Shown in pieces: positions 41,607 to 51,413 of a stretch of 64,000 nt of DNA. The notes under the pieces are model-generated. The model was not told the origin of the DNA. It searched no databases and saw only the letters and a program-made list of their open reading frames with translations. Position 1 is the first letter of the stretch. Every line of letters begins with the position of its first letter. Source of the stretch: Gammaproteobacteria bacterium (GTDB lineage: Bacteria > Pseudomonadota > Gammaproteobacteria > Pseudomonadales > Azotimanducaceae); the NCBI GenBank assembly GCA_028821125.1, contig JAPPHD010000037.1, forward strand, positions 1 to 64,000. Direction: 5' to 3'. Both the position numbers and the translations under genes were made by a program.

Positions 41607-42803
41607 ATGGGCGACATCGCCTTGCTGAACGTGAAAACGGCGCGTATTCCGCCGCTGCCTCTCGACCGCTGGCCGGCGGGGCTGCTGGATGAAGTCAACG
41701 GCCTGGGCGGCGGCAACCTGCAAGCGGGAAGGAACGTCTTCTGCACGCTGGCCAACTATCCGCGGCTCTTCGTTGCCTGGATGCAGTTGGGGGTGCACGC
41801 CCTGGGGGGGTCTTCCCTTGGCGCGCGCGAGCGGGAAATGGTGATATTGCGCACGACGGCGCTGGCCGGCGGACGATATCCCTTTGCCCAGCACGTGGAA
41901 ATCGGACTGCGGTGCGGGCTGAACCGCAAAGACGTTGCCGCGCTTCTCGCCGGGCCGTCGTCCCCACATTGGCGGGGCGCGGACAGACGGCTGCTGAAGG
42001 CCGTCGATGAGTTGAAGGCCGGCAATGCGCTGAATGATGCGACCTGGGATGAACTGCGCGGCGGGCTGAGCGTTGCTCAATGCATGGATGTCGCGGCGAC
42101 GGTGGCGTTTTACCGTCTGGCGGCCTGGCTGTTGAACGCTTGCCGGACTCCCCTCGAGGACGGCCAGCAGGGCATTGGCATGTCCGCGACGGTTCCGCAA
42201 GAGCGGCTCGAAGAGAACGCCTATGCAGGAGAGCCGCGAATCCTGCCCGTGCCGCCGGAGGACTGGCCGCCGGCCCTGTTGGAGGAGACGGCGAAATGGC
42301 CGGGCCTCGTCGCCAGGCCGGAATTGCGTAACGCCGGGGTCTACGTAACCTTCGCCAACCATCCCGCCCTGTTCCAGGCCATCGGCGGGCCGGCCGTGCA
42401 CATCCTGAACGCGAACAGTCTGCCGGACCGGGCCAGGGAGGTGGCCATCATCCGTGCCTGTGCCCGGGCCCGCGGCGCCTACCCGTATCGCCAGCATGTC
42501 GGGATCGGCCGCAGCGTGGGCGTTGCGGAATCGGAGATCGCCGCGCTCAGCCGACTGCAGCCGACCGGGCTGGGCGGAGAGGCTCGGCTGCTGGTGGATA
42601 TGGTGGACGGGCTGTATCGCGACAATAATCTTGACGACAGCTTGTGGGCGCGCGCGCAGGTGTTGTTTTCGAACGATCAGATCATGGACGTGATCCTGAT
42701 CTGTGGGTTCTACGGCCTGATCTCAGCCGTTCTCAATGTTGCCAGGACGTCCCTGGAACCGGGCAGCGACAGCCTGCCGGAGCATTTCATCGAGCGGACA
42801 TAG
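41607..42803 (+). CDS. Tandem carboxymuconolactone-decarboxylase-like protein
   Basis: A 398-residue protein made of two similar CMD/AhpD-like helical domains (about 1-195 and 200-398). Each has a LPPExW-like lead, a LGAREREMVILRTTALAGG / PDRAREVAIIRACARARG helix and a QHV histidine (FAQHVEIGLRCG, YRQHVGIGRSVG). The redox CxxC of AhpD is absent, so a decarboxylase-like or hydrolytic role is likelier. Usual family members are single-domain and about 130-200 residues. The start is a choice: ATG at 41607 begins the conserved part but has a weak ribosome-binding site; the frame is open further upstream. Confidence 0.8.
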   Translation: MGDIALLNVKTARIPPLPLDRWPAGLLDEVNGLGGGNLQAGRNVFCTLANYPRLFVAWMQLGVHALGGSSLGAREREMVILRTTALAGGRYPFAQHVEIGLRCGLNRKDVAALLAGPSSPHWRGADRRLLKAVDELKAGNALNDATWDELRGGLSVAQCMDVAATVAFYRLAAWLLNACRTPLEDGQQGIGMSATVPQERLEENAYAGEPRILPVPPEDWPPALLEETAKWPGLVARPELRNAGVYVTFANHPALFQAIGGPAVHILNANSLPDRAREVAIIRACARARGAYPYRQHVGIGRSVGVAESEIAALSRLQPTGLGGEARLLVDMVDGLYRDNNLDDSLWARAQVLFSNDQIMDVILICGFYGLISAVLNVARTSLEPGSDSLPEHFIERT

Positions 42804-42879
42804 CGTCCCGGCACCGGATGTGGTGCCGGGACAAGTCCGACTGAATGTCGCGCTGTGACCTGAGGGTGCGTCCCGCGGC

Positions 42880-45177
42880 CTACTGGCCCCAACGCCAGTT
42901 GGCGGTGACGCCGAAGCTGCGCGGCGCGCCGTATACCCACACACCCCAGCCCAGTGCGACGGGATCGGTCAGCGTATCCGTTACCCAGACCTCGTCGTTC
43001 AGGTTCTTGGCCCAGGCGCCGATGTCCCAGTTGCCGTTCGGGGAAACATAGGTGATCCGGGCATTGATCATGTCCTGGTTGACCTTCAGCGGGATCAGGT
43101 TGACCGCTTCCTTGAAGTGATCCCCCATGTAGTAGTAGTCGGCGAACAGGCGCAGGTGACCGCCGTTGGTGAGCGGAATCGTGTAGGTGACCGCGGCGTT
43201 GAACGACTGCTCCGGAGAGTTGGGCAGCTTGCGCGGCGACAACCCGCGGGCGCCGTCGAAGTTCGGCCTTGGATCGTTGTTCTGCGTGTCCAGGACGCTG
43301 ACGCCGAGCTTGATATCCAGGGCATCCACGGGCCGCAGGTGAAGGTCCGCCTCGAATCCTTCGACGTCGGCTTCCGCCAGGTTGTCCAGGGAAGTGAATA
43401 CGACTTGGTTGTACACGCGTGCGGTGGCCGCCTGCAGGCCGTCGTAGTCGTAGGTGAATGCCGCGGCGTTGAAGACCGCCCGGCCGTTGGCGAGGGTCGA
43501 CTTCAGGCCGATCTCGAAGGCGGTGACTTCCTCCTCGTAAAAAGGCAGATACTGCAAGGGGTTGAGGTTGAAACCGCCGTTGAAACCGCCGGGCTTGTAG
43601 CCGGACGCGACGCTGCCGTACACCATGATGTTGTCGTTGGGTATGAAGTCCAGGGCGACCCGCCAGGTGAACGCGGTGTCGTCCAGCTTGCCGTCCAGTT
43701 CCTCGATCGAGCCGTCGGGGGCGACGATGGTTCTGGGCAGCATGTTCGAGAGGATGACCGGCCCCGAGGGTGGAATGTACAGGCTGACGCTCTGCTGGAA
43801 GGTCACGTCGTCCCGCAACACGCGGCCACCGGCGCTGATGCGCCATTTATCGCCCAGGTCGAACGTGAACTGGCCGTAGCCCGCCAGGTTCTCCCGGTCC
43901 TGTTCGTAGGTCAGGTCGATCCGCCAGCCATTCAGATAGTCTTCCACGTAACCGATTCGTCCCGGCAGCTCGGCAACTTCGTCCCTGCCGTAATTGGCGC
44001 CGACGATCCAGTTGAACGGCCCGTCGTAGTTGGAGGTCAGCCGTATTTCCTGGGAGAACGCCCAGATCTGGCTGGTAAAGAGGAAGTCCACGTACAGCGA
44101 GGGGGTGCCGTCGGATTCCTTGGGCTGCCACCGGTCGTACTCCTGGTAGCTGGTCACCGACAGCAGGCTGATGTCGCCGAACTCCTTCTCGACGGTGATC
44201 GTCCCGCCCCAGTTGTCGTTTTTCAGCGTTTCGTCCTCGTTGATGAAGGTCGAGGGGTCGTTGGTGTAGTCGCCGGCGTAGGGGTCGCCGTCGGTGTCGC
44301 TGTAGCCGTCGAAGCTGACGCAGGTGTTCGGGTCCAGGCGCCCTTCCAGGAAGGCCTGGCACAACTGGCCGATGTTGCCCTTTTCCCGGTAGCCGACGTG
44401 CTGGAAGTAGACCGGCTGCGACCGGTCGCGGCTGCCGAACAGCTTGAAGTTTACGCTGAAGTCATCGGAGGGTTCCCACATCAGTTGCACGCGGCCCGAG
44501 AGGATGTCCACCTCGCCGACATCGTTGCCGGTGGTGCGGTTGTAGACCCAGCCTTCGCTCTGCCGCACGGACATCAGGCTGATGCGCCCGGAAAGCGTAT
44601 CGCTGATCGGGCCGCCCATCGCCGCCTGGACTTCCGAGCGGTCCCAGCGGCCGTAGCTGACGCGTGCATAGCCGTCTGCCTCGCGGCTCGGCTTGCGGGT
44701 GAAATAGCTGACCGCGCCGCCGTTGGTGTTGCGCCCGAAAACGTCGCCCTGGGGCCCCTTGATCACCTCCACGCGCTCGATGTCGAACAGGTGGGCGCCC
44801 ATGACCGCCATCGAGGTCTGGAACACTTCGTCGACGAACAGGCCGACGCTCGGCGTGTCGCTGGCCTGGAAGCTGTTCATGCCGACGCCGCGGATGGTGT
44901 AGACGGGCATGGAATTGCCCCACACGTACTTGATGTCGAGGTTTGGCGACTGGTTGGCCACCTGGGTGATGTCCGTCCACCCGAGATCGTCGAGATCTTC
45001 CTGGGTGAACGCGTTCATCGAGATGTGCACGTCCTGGATGCTCTGGGCGCGCTTCTGGGCGGTGACGAGGATTTCCTCGATGGCGCCGTCACCCTCCTCG
45101 GCACTCACATTACCGACTCCCGCCAATAGCAGTGTGGCGAGCGTGGCCCCGACAATGCGTACGGATTTTCTGATCAT
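42880..45177 (-). CDS. TonB-dependent receptor, copy 1
   Basis: A 765-residue outer-membrane receptor. Signal peptide about 1-25 (TLATLLLAGVGNVSA), TonB box IEEILVTA soon after, plug domain (YTIRGVGMNSFQ, IERVEVIKGPQGDVFGRNTNGGAVSYFT), then a 22-strand barrel ending in a typical aromatic tail, NWRWGQ. ATG at 45177 has GGGGGAG five bases upstream; the upstream extension lacks signal character. It is strongly similar to the receptor encoded near 48 kb, separated by an MFS gene. The ligand is unknown; the plug has no siderophore-specific sign. Confidence 0.93.
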   Translation of the reverse strand: MIRKSVRIVGATLATLLLAGVGNVSAEEGDGAIEEILVTAQKRAQSIQDVHISMNAFTQEDLDDLGWTDITQVANQSPNLDIKYVWGNSMPVYTIRGVGMNSFQASDTPSVGLFVDEVFQTSMAVMGAHLFDIERVEVIKGPQGDVFGRNTNGGAVSYFTRKPSREADGYARVSYGRWDRSEVQAAMGGPISDTLSGRISLMSVRQSEGWVYNRTTGNDVGEVDILSGRVQLMWEPSDDFSVNFKLFGSRDRSQPVYFQHVGYREKGNIGQLCQAFLEGRLDPNTCVSFDGYSDTDGDPYAGDYTNDPSTFINEDETLKNDNWGGTITVEKEFGDISLLSVTSYQEYDRWQPKESDGTPSLYVDFLFTSQIWAFSQEIRLTSNYDGPFNWIVGANYGRDEVAELPGRIGYVEDYLNGWRIDLTYEQDRENLAGYGQFTFDLGDKWRISAGGRVLRDDVTFQQSVSLYIPPSGPVILSNMLPRTIVAPDGSIEELDGKLDDTAFTWRVALDFIPNDNIMVYGSVASGYKPGGFNGGFNLNPLQYLPFYEEEVTAFEIGLKSTLANGRAVFNAAAFTYDYDGLQAATARVYNQVVFTSLDNLAEADVEGFEADLHLRPVDALDIKLGVSVLDTQNNDPRPNFDGARGLSPRKLPNSPEQSFNAAVTYTIPLTNGGHLRLFADYYYMGDHFKEAVNLIPLKVNQDMINARITYVSPNGNWDIGAWAKNLNDEVWVTDTLTDPVALGWGVWVYGAPRSFGVTANWRWGQ

Positions 45178-45284
45178 GGGCTCCCCCTTCGTGGACGATT
45201 CAAACATGACCGCCGCGCCGGAAAACAAACGACGCGTGGTGCGGAAGACAAAAAGGATAACACATGGGATTTGTTCGTTGCCTG

Positions 45285-46568
45285 TCAGCGGTTCCCGGAA
45301 GATTCGCTCCACGCCGCTGCCCGTTCCAGGCTGGCGCGATACGGTTTGATCCCCAGCGCCAGGCCCACCGCCGCCAACGACAGGGTTATGGAGAAGACGA
45401 TTGACAGCGAGTACCGCAGGTCGTTCTCGTCGCGGAATACGTAATCGGTCACCACCGCTACCGAGGTCGCCCCGAAGGCGATGGCCGAGAAGGTCGATAC
45501 CACGAAGAACACCGCGACGACCTGTGCACGCATCTGGTTGGGGGTGATCAGATTGATCGCCACGGGCGACAGGCCCTGTTGCAGGGACAGCGTGAGTACC
45601 GCAAGGCCGAGCATGGGGATGGCGAGGTCCGCTTCAGGCACCAGCGGCGTGATTGCCATGAACGGCATGGCAATGGCGAAGAACGCGGCCAGGGACCGCA
45701 GCGCCGCATCCCTGTAGCCCCGGGCGGTGAGCCAGTCGCAGGACCAGCCGCCGGCATAGGTGCCTGCGGTGCCGAGCAGCATCAGTTGCGTACCGAACAC
45801 GATGCCCGCGTCGCTGATGTCCCAGCCATGGCTGCGGCGGAGGAATTCCGGTATCCAGAAAAGAAAGCCGTAGATGGCCATGCCGCCCGTGGCGTAACCG
45901 AAGAAGATGGAACCGAAGGTGCCCCGGTTGAGCCACAGGAATGCAGCCACTTCGCGCACGGGAATGCTCTTTTCCCGGGCCGCGGCGAGGTTCCGGCGGA
46001 CGGGTTCGCGCACCGTGAACCTCATCAGCAGTACCATCAGCAACCCCGGCACCGCCACCACGATGAAGGTGAGTTGCCAGGGCGCGAGCGTACCGAACAC
46101 CGGCAGGTCGACAGGTCCTGACGCGGAGATCGCGCGAATCGCCGCTCCGCCGAGCACCAGCGCCAGGCCCGCGCCCAGGTACACGCCGACGGCGTACAGG
46201 CCGATGGCGCGGCCGAGAATCGCCTTGGGGAAGTAATCGGCGATCATCGAGTAGGCGGCCGGCGTCAGGGTCGCTTCACCGACACCGACGCCGATGCGGG
46301 CCAGAAAGAGTTGCCAGAAGTTCCTGGCCAGCCCGCAGGCGGCGGTGGCCAGGCTCCACAGGAAGATGCCGGTCGCAATGATCGTGCGCCGGCTGTAGCG
46401 GTCGGAGAGCCGGGCGATCGGCACGCCCATGGCCACGTAGAAGATGACGAACGCGAAACCCATCAAGAGGCTTATCTGCGTGTCGCTGATCGCGAGGTCG
46501 GCGCGAATGGGCTGCACCAGCAGCGTGATCACCTGGCGGTCGATGAACGACACCACCTGGGCGAGCAT
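45285..46568 (-). CDS. MFS transporter, spinster-like subfamily, copy 2; start unclear
   Basis: At least 427 residues of the same permease subfamily as the genes near 41 and 60 kb (VVSFIDRQVITLLVQPIRADL, GVGVGEATLTPAAYSMIADYF). The first ATG falls inside the first membrane helix. In-frame codons upstream read RRLIYPWYVVVILMLAQ, the conserved helix start, and continue open to a TGA near 46754, yet contain no ATG, GTG or TTG. Possible starts are CTG in the LIYPWY stretch or an ATC nine bases after AGGGAG. It sits between two receptor genes. Confidence 0.85.
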   Translation of the reverse strand: MLAQVVSFIDRQVITLLVQPIRADLAISDTQISLLMGFAFVIFYVAMGVPIARLSDRYSRRTIIATGIFLWSLATAACGLARNFWQLFLARIGVGVGEATLTPAAYSMIADYFPKAILGRAIGLYAVGVYLGAGLALVLGGAAIRAISASGPVDLPVFGTLAPWQLTFIVVAVPGLLMVLLMRFTVREPVRRNLAAAREKSIPVREVAAFLWLNRGTFGSIFFGYATGGMAIYGFLFWIPEFLRRSHGWDISDAGIVFGTQLMLLGTAGTYAGGWSCDWLTARGYRDAALRSLAAFFAIAMPFMAITPLVPEADLAIPMLGLAVLTLSLQQGLSPVAINLITPNQMRAQVVAVFFVVSTFSAIAFGATSVAVVTDYVFRDENDLRYSLSIVFSITLSLAAVGLALGIKPYRASLERAAAWSESSGNR

Positions 46569-46823
46569 CAGGATGACGACGACGTACCAGGGATAGATCA
46601 GCCGGCGCCGCGGCGCTTTCGAGTCGGTGGTGGACGGCGTCCCTGGGCCTGGTGCCGGATCGATGAGCGCTATCTCCCTGTTGGCACGGGCCTTCCGATA
46701 CGATGCCGGCCGTTCATTGGCGCAGTCACGGCGGCGCTTGGCAACCCCGGGTCACTGCGCATGGCGGCAGCCGGGCAGTGCCGCCGGGCCGCCGCTCGAT
46801 CGGGTGGTTTTGCCGGGCCCGGC

Positions 46824-49139
46824 TTACTGGCCCCAGCGCCAGTTGACCGTCGCGCCGAAGCTGCGCGGCGCACCGTACACGATGGCGCCCCAGCCGAGCG
46901 ACGCCGGCCCGTTCAGCGTGTCCGCGATCCAGGCTTCGTCGGTGATGTTCCGGCCCCAGACGGCGACGTCCCAGTTGCCGCCGGGCGAGACATAGGTGAT
47001 CCGGCCGTTCAACTGATCCTGGTTGACTTCCAGCGGTATGATGTTGACGACCTCCTTGAAGTGATCCCCCTGATAGTAGTAGTCGCCGAACAGCCGGATC
47101 ATTGCGCCGTTGGCGAGGGGTATTTCATAGGAGACCGCGGCACTGAACGTCTGTTTGGGCGAGTCGGCAAGCCTGCGCGGCGAGTCGCCGGTCGCCCCAT
47201 CGAAGTTGGACCTCGGATCGTTGTTCCTGGTATCCAGCAAACTGAACCCCAGCTTGATGTCCAGTGCGTCCACGGGGCGCCAGTGAATGTCCGCCTCGAA
47301 CCCTTCGACATCGGCTTCCGCCAGGTTGTCCAGCGAGTTGAACACGATGCCCTGGTGGGTCCGCGGGGTGGCTGCCTGCATCTGGTCGTAGTCATAGGTG
47401 AACGCGGCGGCATTGAATATTGCCCGGCCGTTCGCGAACGACGATTTCAGGCCAAGCTCCATCGCCATGACTTTTTCGTGTATGAACGGCAGGTACTGCA
47501 GGGAATTGAGCGTGAATCCGGCGTTGAATCCCCCGGGCTTGTAACCCGTGGCGACACTGCCGTAAACCATGAGGTTGTCGTTGGGAGCATAGTCCAGCGC
47601 AACGCGCCAGGTGACGGCGGTGTCGTCCAGTTTGCCGTCGAGGTCCTCGATGCTGCCGTCCGGGTTCACTCTTGTAGTCGGAAGCGAGTTGGTGAGCACG
47701 AGGTTCCAGGCCGGAATCGCGAAGGTGACATCCTGGGTGAAGGTGACATCGTCCCGCAGCACGCGGCCCCCGGCGCTCAACCGCCACTGTTCGCCGAAGT
47801 TCACGGTGAACTGGCCGTAGGCGGCAATGTTTTCCCGGTCCTGCGAGTAGGTCAGTTCCCCCCGGCCGGGAAGTACGGGCAAGTCATCGAAGTACGCGAT
47901 GCGGCCGGGCAGTTCGGCAACTTGGTCCCTGCCGTAGTTGGCGCCCACAATCCAGTTGAATGGGCCGTCGTATTGAGAGGTCAGGCGCACTTCCTGCGAA
48001 AAGGCCCAGATCTCGCTGGTAAACAGGAGATCCACGTACAGCGCGGGCGTGCCGTCGGATTCCTTGGGCTGCCACCGGTCGTACTCCTGGTAACTGGTTA
48101 CCGACAGCAGGCTCATGTTGCCGAAGTCCTTCTCGATGGTGAGCGTACCGCCGAAATTGTCGTTCTTCAGGGTCTCGTCTTCGTTGATGACCGTTGTGGG
48201 GTCTTCGGTGTAGTCGCCGGCGTAGGGGTCGCCATCGGTGTCGCTGTAGCCGTTGAAGTCGACGCAGGTCGCCGGATCCAGGCGATCTTCCAGAAAAGCC
48301 TGGCACAAGTCGCCGCCCGGGCCGAAATTGTTGATGTCGCGATAGCCGACGTGCTGGAAATAGACCGGCTGCGACCGGTCCCGGCTGCCGAAGACCTTGA
48401 CGTTGACGCTCCAGTCATCGGCGGGTTCCCACAGCAGTTGCGCCCGGGCCGACAGTATGTCCACCTCGCCCACACCGTTTCCTGTGGTCCGGTTGTAGAC
48501 CCAGCCGTCGCCCTGTTGTACCGACATCAGGCTGATGCGTCCGGAGACGGTCTCGCCCAGCGGCCCGCCCACCGCGGCCTGCACTTCGGACCGGTCCCAG
48601 CGGCCGTAGCTGGCGCGTGCGTAACCGTTTGCCTCGCGGCTGGGCTTGCGGGTGAAATAGCTGACGGCGCCGCCGTTGGTGTTGCGGCCGAATACGTCTC
48701 CCTGCGGCCCCTTGATGACCTCCAGGCGTTCGATGTCGAACAGGTGGGCGCCCATCACGGCCATGGAGGTCTGGAACACCTCGTCTATGAACAGGCCCAC
48801 ACTGGGTGTATCGCTGGCCTGAAAGCTCTGCATGCCGACGCCGCGGATCGTGTAGACGGGCATCGAGTTGCCCCAGCGGTACCTGATTTCGAGGTTGGGC
48901 GATTGGTTCGCGAGCTGGGTGATGTCCGTCCAGCCCAGTTCCTTGATATCTTCGGGGCCGAACGCATTCATGGAGATGTGTACGTCCTGGATGCTTTGGG
49001 CGCGTTTTTTGGCGGTGACGATGATTTCCTCGATCGCTCCGCCGGAAACCCCGGTGTCCTGGGTGGCTGTCAATCCGGCCGGGCCGAACAGGGTGGCCGC
49101 TGCTGCGGCACAGACAAGTTGCAGGCTTCGAGTGATCAT
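46824..49139 (-). CDS. TonB-dependent receptor, copy 2
   Basis: A 771-residue paralogue of the preceding receptor: signal peptide about 1-26, TonB-box-like IEEIIVTA, plug with YTIRGVGMQSFQ and VIKGPQGDVFGRN, and the same NWRWGQ end. Long stretches of plug and barrel are near-identical to copy 1, while the gap regions and some barrel loops differ, as expected for duplication with altered ligand range. It follows a DUF3604 gene after 148 bp and leads into an MFS gene, suggesting one uptake unit. Confidence 0.93.
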   Translation of the reverse strand: MITRSLQLVCAAAAATLFGPAGLTATQDTGVSGGAIEEIIVTAKKRAQSIQDVHISMNAFGPEDIKELGWTDITQLANQSPNLEIRYRWGNSMPVYTIRGVGMQSFQASDTPSVGLFIDEVFQTSMAVMGAHLFDIERLEVIKGPQGDVFGRNTNGGAVSYFTRKPSREANGYARASYGRWDRSEVQAAVGGPLGETVSGRISLMSVQQGDGWVYNRTTGNGVGEVDILSARAQLLWEPADDWSVNVKVFGSRDRSQPVYFQHVGYRDINNFGPGGDLCQAFLEDRLDPATCVDFNGYSDTDGDPYAGDYTEDPTTVINEDETLKNDNFGGTLTIEKDFGNMSLLSVTSYQEYDRWQPKESDGTPALYVDLLFTSEIWAFSQEVRLTSQYDGPFNWIVGANYGRDQVAELPGRIAYFDDLPVLPGRGELTYSQDRENIAAYGQFTVNFGEQWRLSAGGRVLRDDVTFTQDVTFAIPAWNLVLTNSLPTTRVNPDGSIEDLDGKLDDTAVTWRVALDYAPNDNLMVYGSVATGYKPGGFNAGFTLNSLQYLPFIHEKVMAMELGLKSSFANGRAIFNAAAFTYDYDQMQAATPRTHQGIVFNSLDNLAEADVEGFEADIHWRPVDALDIKLGFSLLDTRNNDPRSNFDGATGDSPRRLADSPKQTFSAAVSYEIPLANGAMIRLFGDYYYQGDHFKEVVNIIPLEVNQDQLNGRITYVSPGGNWDVAVWGRNITDEAWIADTLNGPASLGWGAIVYGAPRSFGATVNWRWGQ

Positions 49140-49287
49140 TGGTCCTCCACGACAATCAAATCCATAGCCGGCAGCGCTGAAGCGGGTTCGCGTTGCCAGG
49201 TTCCCCGGGGGAGGACCGGCAGATCATAGCACAGGGCGAGGCAGGGACGGCTTGCTGCAAAAGGCCTTCCCGGCACGGCAGGCGTAC

Positions 49288-51156
49288 TCAGGGCGAGTAC
49301 CAGATGGGCGAGGTGTAGGCGCGGTCCTGCACGGTTGCCGGAATGTGACCGGGCAGGTCGACATTGAAAAAATTCGCGTCGTAGGCTGTCCAGCGCGGCG
49401 TGGGTATCTCGATCACCCGGGCATAGTAAAACGCGCGCTCTCCCGGATCGAAATCGGGGTCGGTCCAGACCGCCGCGAGGACGGGAGCGCCGATGGTGTT
49501 GACATAGCTTGCCCTTGCCACGTCTACCGTCGATCCTACCGGTGCGGCCTTGCCGGTTTCCGGATCCGTTTCACGCCCGTCGGAGAGCGCCACGTCGTAG
49601 ACTTTTTCGTGGCTGTTGCCGGCGGCGTCCAGCCAGCCCTTGACGATCTGGATGCGGTCGAGGTTTGCCGCGTCCGGGTCCCTGGCGGCGGCGGCGATGA
49701 ACACCGGCGCGCGACCGTCCGGCGCCGCTGCCAGATCGCCGCCCATCGGCACGCCCTTGCCGTAGGCGATGTCGAGGTAGGCGGGCTTGTGGATGTCGCC
49801 GGGTTCGTAGTCCCAACCGCCGAAAAATCGTACGGCGATTCGCGTACCCGTGGTTGCGTACACTTCGCGCCGCTTCAGGGCCGCGAAAAGCTCTTCGCGG
49901 GTGTTCTCGCGCGCCCAGATCGCGGTGTACCCCGAGGCGGAGAGTTTCCAGTTCTCCCACATGCGGTTGGCGCCCATGGCGGTCTCCAACCGCTTCGCGT
50001 CCGGTTCCGCTTCCGGATACTTGCCGAAGTAATTGTCCTCGGCGGCCGTGGCCAGCGAGGTGTGGCTGTCGGTGCTGCCGATCATGCCGAACTTGAAGGG
50101 GTTGACGCCCAGGTCCGCCGCGTACTCAAGGCCCAGCTTCAGGGCGCTCCGGGCGTATTCGTGAGGCAGCATCCAGTCTTCCTTGGCGGCGCTCTGGAGG
50201 ATGTTGTCCCAGTCCCAGGTCTCGAAGTCGGCGAACTCATCGTTGGGGGACAGGACGGGATGCGCCTCGCCGTCGCCCTTGAACTGGGAGACTTCGACGA
50301 TGGGCTCCCAGCGGGAGCGCAGTTCGGCATAGGCCCGGTCGATGGGGCGGCCGTCCACAGACCTGGCGGGGAACATCATGCCGTTGGAGAGATTGCCGTT
50401 GTGCGGAATGGCGATCACCTGACCGCCGGTCTCGGCTTCGTAGCGGGCGAGCGCCCGCCACAGGTCCCGGGGGTCGAGGCTGTCCTGGGCGGAGAACGGC
50501 GGCAGTCGGCCGGCCTTGTCTGCGCCGTCCCGGTAGACGACCACGCGGTGCAGGTTGTTGCCGTCGATCATGGAGGTCCACTCGTAACCGATCAGGGTGG
50601 TGAAACGGCCCGGATTGTTGAAATCGTCGGCGGTCTCCGCCACGTCCTGCCAGATCAGCTTGCGGGTGCCGTACGGAAACGGGGGATAATTTCCGGGATC
50701 GGTCCTGGTGCCCAGGATGGCGTTGATCGTTCTTTCCATGTCGCCGTCGACGAAAATCTGCGCCCACCTCTTGCGGGCCACCTCGGTATCCACAACGACG
50801 GGATCGCCCGCGTTGAAACGATAGAAACCGCCGAGATACTCGCCGTGATCGGCGACCACGAGAAAATCGAGAGGCCGGCGCAGCCGCGCGCGCATCCCGT
50901 TGTGCGCGGTGAGTTCCTCGCCGCGGGCGAAGCGGTAGGCATCCGCGGGGCCGAAATTGGTGTTGCCGAGGGTATAGGCGTCCGAGGAGTTTCGGGTGTG
51001 TACGTGAGTGTCGCCCCAGTACAGGTTGAGCGGATGGTTCTTGCCCACGGGTGTGGAGTAGCGGGCGTCGGCAAACGCCGTCGCCGCGGCCAGGCCGGCG
51101 AGAACTGCCGCACACCGCCACTTGTTTCCTGCCCTTTGCCTTGCCTTGCCGGTCAC
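49288..51156 (-). CDS. DUF3604 protein, copy B (exported PHP-like)
   Basis: A 622-residue exported protein, paralogous to the one near 34 kb. Signal peptide about 1-30 (AAVLAGLAAATAFADA). Conserved blocks: YWGDTHVHTRNSSDAY, FLVVADHGEYLGG, GYEWTSMIDGNNLHRVV, SPNDEFADFETWDWDN, STDSHTSLATAAEDNYFGKY, and a YTSPIWYSP end. The HxH and DH motifs fit a PHP-type metal centre. It is first in a minus-strand series with two receptors and an MFS permease; a periplasmic hydrolase acting on the imported ligand is a reasonable inference. Confidence 0.86.
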   Translation of the reverse strand: MTGKARQRAGNKWRCAAVLAGLAAATAFADARYSTPVGKNHPLNLYWGDTHVHTRNSSDAYTLGNTNFGPADAYRFARGEELTAHNGMRARLRRPLDFLVVADHGEYLGGFYRFNAGDPVVVDTEVARKRWAQIFVDGDMERTINAILGTRTDPGNYPPFPYGTRKLIWQDVAETADDFNNPGRFTTLIGYEWTSMIDGNNLHRVVVYRDGADKAGRLPPFSAQDSLDPRDLWRALARYEAETGGQVIAIPHNGNLSNGMMFPARSVDGRPIDRAYAELRSRWEPIVEVSQFKGDGEAHPVLSPNDEFADFETWDWDNILQSAAKEDWMLPHEYARSALKLGLEYAADLGVNPFKFGMIGSTDSHTSLATAAEDNYFGKYPEAEPDAKRLETAMGANRMWENWKLSASGYTAIWARENTREELFAALKRREVYATTGTRIAVRFFGGWDYEPGDIHKPAYLDIAYGKGVPMGGDLAAAPDGRAPVFIAAAARDPDAANLDRIQIVKGWLDAAGNSHEKVYDVALSDGRETDPETGKAAPVGSTVDVARASYVNTIGAPVLAAVWTDPDFDPGERAFYYARVIEIPTPRWTAYDANFFNVDLPGHIPATVQDRAYTSPIWYSP

Positions 51157-51413
51157 GCTGCCCCCCGAATCGCCCGATTGCGATGACTTTGGAGATTGCG
51201 GTCGGCATATGCAACCGGTTCGTCCAGGCGGCCGATGGATGCGCGCGGCCGCGCACCGGGAGTGTCCATGCGGCGGGCGAAGCGCTGCTGCTGCATCGAG
51301 GTTGCGGACTCTTTGGGGGGCCGGCGGTTCCTGCGCATGCCACCGATCGTCCGAATTGCGCCGGCCTGCCCCCGCCAGTATCGTTGCCGGCGACTTTCCC
51401 GGTTCCCGATTTC

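Noticed and set aside
46311..49229. 972-codon plus-strand frame opposite the second TonB receptor
   Set aside because: It shadows the receptor reading frame; a similar shadow lies opposite the first receptor, as expected from paralogues.
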